From contig JAWNZC010000216.1 of assembly GCA_035771165.1 (NCBI GenBank), positions 2,384,001 to 2,448,000 of the forward strand: a stretch of DNA of 64,000 nt. Reading direction: 5' to 3'. The notes under the pieces are model-generated. The model was not told the origin of the DNA and did not search any database. It worked only from the letters and a program-made list of their open reading frames with translations. The translations under genes were made by a program, and so were the position numbers. Position 1 is the stretch's first letter; every line of letters starts with the position of its first letter. This document shows, in pieces, positions 61,801 through 64,000 of the stretch. Origin of the DNA: Paragorgia papillata. Lineage: Eukaryota > Cnidaria > Anthozoa > Scleralcyonacea > Coralliidae.

Positions 61801-64000
61801 AATGAGATTAGTGGTTACCTGGCCCATATTTCTTTTGAAATTGGGCCAGGGTACCAGGCTAGGTCGGAAGTAGATCGTATTGAATTAACGTACAGTGACG
61901 TCACAACTTTGCTATACCGGAAGTTGTATACCGGGTAGTGATGTAATTGCGGGAAAATTGCGATAAATAATTCATATTGTTAAGTATGTATTTATAATAA
62001 AGATGCAAATGACGGTGATTCGGTCAATGCAAAATTTGCACAACTTTGAATCTGATTTTCTGCTATTTATATAAACAACAATATTCAATATCCCAACTCT
62101 CTTTCATCTCCCGTCTGCGCCGTTCATGTGGAGTTTTGAGAACTCAATCTTTTATCTTTTATCGTTATTATTCGATTTGTTTGTTAGTTTTTGCATCAAA
62201 CACTGAAACTCGTCAGAGAAGACACACGGACGTTTATCTTGAAACTAGAAGTAATATTGGGCATTTCACTCCATTACATAGCATGTACTAAGGATTTTGG
62301 GTGAAGGAAAATTCGAGTGTAGAATATATACATTTTAAGACCAAACCGGGACCAGTTGCGAAAAATGCAACTACACAGGCCTTCCGGCAGGAATTGAACC
62401 CACGACCTTGTGATTCTAGTGCAATGCTCTGACCACTGAGCCACGGAGGGCGTTGCCGAGAGCTTGATCGCGAGTTCTGTATATATAATAAGGTGGTAAT
62501 GCCAGGAGAGGATTGGGTTTATTAGAAGTAATATTGGGCATTTCACTCGATTACATAGCATGTTCTAGGGATTTTTGGTGAGAGAAAATTCGAGTGTAGA
62601 ATATATACATTTTAAGACCAAACCGGGACCAGTTGCGAAAAATGCAACTACACAGGCCTTCCGGCAGGAGTTAAACCCACTGTCATTCGCTTTTAATACA
62701 CGCACGCCAATCCATTTTTAAAGTTCCTAGTTGTGACGTCACTGTACGTTAATTCAATGTGATCTAACGTCGATCATCTCTCACTCCAGTTTGCGCAAAT
62801 CTTTCATAGATTATGCGCAGATAATACTTTTTAAAGGGTATTGGCAATAAAAATTAAGTTTGTCTCATTTGAAAGAACTCGTCAAATGGTATAAGAAGAC
62901 CTTTTACAATTTTTTCGTATCTGTTTTGGTTTTGGAAATATTTCGACCAAAGACAGCGTGCTGTTCGCCATGTTGGAATTATTTTCGATATGCATGTGAC
63001 GACATAAGCAGGGTAAAGTGAAATTTTTATCTTGCCGACCTTATGACATTATGAGCTAGAAACTCGATTTTGTTGCGCTATTTCCATTTTAAATTGACCC
63101 ACAACATTTAAAAAGCCTTCCGTGGAAATTTGGGCACCCACGGAGTAGTTTCATCAGGTTTACCCTGCTTGTGACGTCACCAATTTCCTGGTTAATTACA
63201 CCCAATATTACAACAAGATGGCGGACAGCACGCTGTCTTTGGTCGAAATATTTCAAAACACAAGAAAGATACAGAAAAATTACAAAAGGTCTTCTTATAC
63301 CATTTGACGAGTTCTTTCAAATGGGACAAATTTAATTTTTATTGCTAATCTTAATCTTAATCATGCTGTGTTATTTCTTGTTCCAGTCATGGCCGCTCCA
63401 GACATGTATCCACCAACACCCCAGGGGACCCCTCATGGTACCCCAGAGACCACGCCCTATCTTTCAATACACAGACGAGCCCTACTCAATCAATACGCCA
63501 ACTCACTTCCGGCCTCGCCCCAGTCCCAACGTGATTCATTCGCGCCGAGTGTCACGGAGGAATGGGACGAGGAACGCGAGGACCCTCCTCCGCCGTATCC
63601 CGGATTAGCCAACGGGGATATCACCAGGACGACGGATAACGACGGTACCGGAGAAAGTACTCCGGGGGAAAACAACCCCGCATTAAACACCCAGGGGGAT
63701 GAACCCCGGAGTAGTGAACACGAAGAGCGCGCGATGGACGATCAAGATAACAATCCTTGGGTGCTCAACACTGCGAGGGTGAATACTTCCGCTGATGTTA
63801 ATCCGAGGAGAGGGTTAACCTCCGTACGGGGGAATACGTCTGATGATGGACATGAAGAGATTGCGCTGCGGGCGCGAACTGCGGAGCCTGAAACGAGTGA
63901 CGTAAGCACAGATGATGACGAAGACAATCAGAGAGCATCTACGGGTATTACTACGCGTATTAATACGGATACTATCGTAGGAGTGGATATTCACGAGTCC
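49742..64000 (+). CDS. Type I membrane protein with MAM-like ectodomain and PPxY tail, six exons seen, 3' end outside window
   Basis: Exons 49742-49820, 54049-54144, 57065-57321, 60329-60443, 61193-61414 and 63387-64000+, all with AG/GT borders, give 461 codons so far without a stop. Order: signal anchor or signal peptide (ILTLVLSLILFIFPVGG); a cysteine-containing ectodomain with LCGWKNVFNNGCQW, GGSALLTKYFL and ICVKFRNFV, which follows the order of MAM-domain motifs but is diverged; a membrane helix (VGVVVGAICIALFTLFSCLT); Arg-rich stop-transfer; tail with APPSYDAG, MYPPTPQG and PPPPYPGL, then a long acidic, Asp/Asn/Thr-rich stretch. The helix and tail clearly match the CUB gene at 41528-37384. 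PPxY motifs suggest WW-domain partners (inference). Ectodomain ligand unknown. Confidence 0.85.
49821..50560. other. Intron 1 of MAM-like gene, unique
   Basis: No repeat or exon recognised. Confidence 0.4.
50562..51440. mobile_element. Direct repeats with GTATTTCCTCGAATAAGC, flanking an inserted piece
   Basis: 50562-50690 and 51290-51400 share GATGATGTCATTTGC, CTGTCCAAATCAGT and GTATTTCCTCGAATAAGC followed by a C-run. The 600 bp between has inverted ends (GTTATAGATAAAGCGCG versus GCGTGCTATAGCGAGG). Confidence 0.65.
51545..52076. repeat. GTGTT / GTGGT pentanucleotide array
   Basis: (TTGTG)n with TGGTG and AAGTGATGTG variants; same word as in SLC6 intron 6. Confidence 0.97.
52080..52620. other. 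AT-rich element remnant with hammerhead-like relic
   Basis: AATACCGCAACAGCTAAAGC and CCAATTAATGCAGATCC resemble 27160-27210 (ACCGCAACAGCG, GGCCAATTACTGCGGG). At 52521-52563 the sequence TTGACTTGAAAATGATG ... GTCGAAACGTTGTCA parallels the motif at 59653, with a damaged core. Confidence 0.5.
52624..53040. repeat. GATAAATA octamer microsatellite
   Basis: (GATAAATA)n with GATAAATG, GGTACATA and GATAGATG variants. Confidence 0.97.
53058..53605. repeat. GCGCAAGTCAAGCTCAGACC satellite (relative of 16.7 kb)
   Basis: About 12 copies of the ~41-bp module CAAGCTCAGACCACGCTGAC plus AAGACTTTGATGAGCG, ending with the same TGAGATAATCCCCACATATT and GACTAGCATTGTCTCC tail as at 17.87-17.95 kb. Confidence 0.93.
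53810..53922 (-). mobile_element. Inverted copy of the CCTCGAATAAGC element
   Basis: GTGCTTATTCGAGGAAATAC is the reverse complement of the repeat at 50.6 and 51.35 kb; together they could be termini of one element spanning 51.3-53.9 kb. Confidence 0.65.
54049..54144 (+). CDS. MAM-like gene exon 2
   Basis: Acceptor GCTTTTCTGTAG, donor GTATGA, phase 1 at both ends, symmetrical. Encodes three of the ectodomain cysteines in CQSNNSDDLCGWKN and GCQWNID. Confidence 0.85.
54185..57045 (+). repeat. 68-bp satellite with higher-order structure, filling intron 2
   Basis: About 42 copies, landmarks AACTCCAAGCTGAAAGTACT, ATACTAACTAACGACAGC and TTGTAGAGCAAGAACTAAC. Variant series recur at about 476 bp (7 units) near 54.6-55.3 kb and at about 615 bp (9 units) near 55.45-56.5 kb. 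The array runs almost from splice donor to splice acceptor. Confidence 0.97.
57065..57321 (+). CDS. MAM-like gene exon 3
   Basis: Acceptor TATTTTTTTAG, donor GTAATG, phase 1 in and phase 0 out. Encodes GGSALLTKYFL, ICVKFRNFVRYQSG, FEVTINVFDDH, and two N-glycosylation sites (NST, NFT). Confidence 0.85.
57385..58310 (+). repeat. 129-bp satellite in intron 3
   Basis: About seven copies in sense orientation, spacing 129 bp (for example TAACTC at 57391, 57520, 57649), starting about 60 nt after the exon 3 donor. Confidence 0.96.
58311..58435. repeat. Insert related to the 122-bp repeat of intron 4
   Basis: TTATTTATACTGGATAACTC, ATCTAAACTG and CAGTAAGGGACCA match the units at 60.4-61.17 kb. It interrupts the 129-bp satellite. 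Confidence 0.8.
58436..58530 (+). repeat. 129-bp satellite fragment
   Basis: GCCTAGGATGTCTGAGGG through AATAAAGGGACCATTTTTGG. Confidence 0.9.
58664..59535 (+). repeat. 25-bp minisatellite derived from the 129-bp unit
   Basis: About 35 copies of AGTCTGGTGTTAGACAGAGT plus AAAAT; this is one internal segment of the 129-bp unit amplified on its own. CACAGT, CAAAGT and TGATGTT variants alternate. Confidence 0.97.
59540..59875 (+). mobile_element. Retroelement-like end with hammerhead-like motif, followed by one 107-bp satellite unit
   Basis: Motif at 59653-59697, then CTACCACCACCAACAGTCTT, TCAAGACTACACTAACC and ACTGATACTCCTAGGTTCAA as in the array of the CUB gene intron 2. Probable source type of that satellite. 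Confidence 0.7.
59653..59697 (+). ncRNA. Hammerhead-like ribozyme motif (Penelope/retrozyme type)
   Basis: Stem I TGACT/AGTCA (5 bp), CTGAAGA fitting CUGANGA, a stem II region with GAC/GTC and GCC/GGC pairs around loop GCTGA, then GAAACGTC with the minimal ACGU stem III. One unpaired T follows the core, so the fold is not perfect. Confidence 0.55.
59905..59962 (-). repeat. Single hammerhead-like unit related to the 120-bp array
   Basis: Minus strand has CTGATGAAGGGCC ... CGAAACGTTAGA at 59914-59940, plus an inverted copy of GTGAAGGCCC immediately after. GTT replaces GTC. Confidence 0.6.
60027..60125. mobile_element. Near-perfect palindrome
   Basis: AATAAACGAGCAGGAGTGTT and TTATCAGATATAAA on the left pair with the right arm around centre GCGAAGCCG. 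About 43 bp per arm. Confidence 0.85.
60329..60443 (+). CDS. MAM-like gene exon 4
   Basis: Acceptor TTTAATTTCTAG, donor GTAAAC, phase 0 in and phase 1 out. Encodes ISLKVQCALLRDNSFITDLE and the juxtamembrane stretch. Confidence 0.82.
60444..61192 (+). repeat. 122-bp tandem repeat forming the whole of intron 4
   Basis: Six units with landmarks GTAAACTAAACTAACTTTAT, ATACTGGATAACTCTATCAG and GGTCCAGTAAGGACCATCC; spacing 122 bp (60463, 60585, 60707). The splice donor GTAAACTAACTTTATTTATA begins the first unit, and the acceptor TAACTTTATATTTATTGTAG resembles a modified unit start. Confidence 0.95.
61193..61414 (+). CDS. MAM-like gene exon 5 (membrane helix, tail start)
   Basis: Acceptor TATTTATTGTAG, donor GTATTA, phase 1 at both ends, like its counterpart in the CUB gene. 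Ends in NAPPSYDAG. Confidence 0.9.
61415..61640. repeat. GC-rich TTCCGCGAG-type degenerate words
   Basis: Start of intron 5 has repeated GATTTCCGCG, TTGCGCAAG and GACTCCCGCAAG words, irregularly spaced. Confidence 0.45.
61645..61865. mobile_element. Fold-back element in intron 5
   Basis: GCCTGTTACCCTTGCCCAAT and ATATGGGCCAGGTAACCACT on the left are inverted at 61808-61862. Confidence 0.82.
61870..62770. mobile_element. Element with inverted ends enclosing tRNA-derived repeats
   Basis: GAATTAACGTACAGTGACGT near 61880 is inverted near 62725. Inside, 62252-62402 is directly repeated at 62526-62680 (landmarks GTAATATTGGGCATTTCACT, CCAAACCGGGACCAGTTGCG). Confidence 0.65.
62380..62450 (-). tRNA. 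tRNA-like SINE head
   Basis: Minus strand CCCTCCGTGGCTCAGTGG, GGTTCAATTCCTGCC: clear A- and B-box, D- and T-arms and a nearly complete acceptor stem, but the anticodon stem is only three pairs. Best read as a tRNA-derived SINE head, not a working tRNA. Confidence 0.55.
62833..63345. mobile_element. MITE family A, copy 3
   Basis: AAAGGGTATTGGCAATAAAA at the left end; same orientation as copy 2; right end partly lost (ATTTTTATTGCTAATC). It ends about 40 bp before the exon 6 acceptor of the MAM-like gene. Confidence 0.87.
63387..64000 (+). CDS. MAM-like gene exon 6 (cytoplasmic tail, cut by window end)
   Basis: Acceptor TTGTTCCAG, phase 1. Open for 205 codons to the window edge. Starts VMAAPDMYPPTPQG, later PPPPYPGLANGD, then an Asp/Glu/Asn/Thr-rich low-complexity tail with no membrane segment. 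Confidence 0.88.

Overview
This window is animal (metazoan) nuclear DNA. Its genes are split by canonical GT-AG introns, and the coding content is a 12-helix neurotransmitter/amino-acid transporter and two small signal-peptide/transmembrane receptors-like proteins. Fold-back elements, a 5S-rRNA-derived SINE, CR1/L2-like and BEL/Pao remnants, and very abundant minisatellites suggest an invertebrate, most likely a cnidarian. That lineage call is an impression from repeat style and not something the sequence proves.

Layout. (1) 1357-24549, plus strand: a complete SLC6 transporter gene in 9 or 10 exons, closest in motifs to the SLC6A15/17/18 (B0AT/NTT4) group. The exons join in phase to about 606 residues. 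Most introns are filled by a different tandem array. (2) 24.8-37.3 kb: intergenic, rich in fold-back MITE-like elements, a ~60-bp satellite and a 5'-truncated non-LTR reverse transcriptase buried in GATA/GACA microsatellite. (3) 41528-37384, minus strand: a complete five-exon gene for a 274-residue type I membrane protein (signal peptide, CUB domain, one membrane helix, PPxY-bearing tail). (4) 42.7-48.9 kb: a 5S-derived SINE, a non-LTR remnant, a broken BEL/Pao pol region, a 129-bp satellite and tRNA-like repeats. (5) 49742 to the window end, plus strand: a paralogue of gene 3 with the same helix-plus-tail module but a different, MAM-like ectodomain. Its last exon runs off the window. The two receptor-like genes are divergently oriented, head to head.

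Most notable: minus-strand hammerhead-ribozyme-like cores (CTGANGA ... GAAACGTC) at exact 120-bp spacing in a tandem array in SLC6 intron 1, with relatives at 3.4, 52.5, 59.65 and 59.9 kb; an intron of the MAM-like gene built entirely of ~122-bp tandem units that supply both splice sites; arrays that begin within about 10-65 nt of the 5' splice site in most introns; and the shared TM/PPxY module on two unrelated-looking ectodomains.

Long apparent reading frames made of repeated short words (for example GWLV, CCVVL, STPLH, YLSI, ACLL or QHNT) are microsatellite translations and are not annotated as genes.
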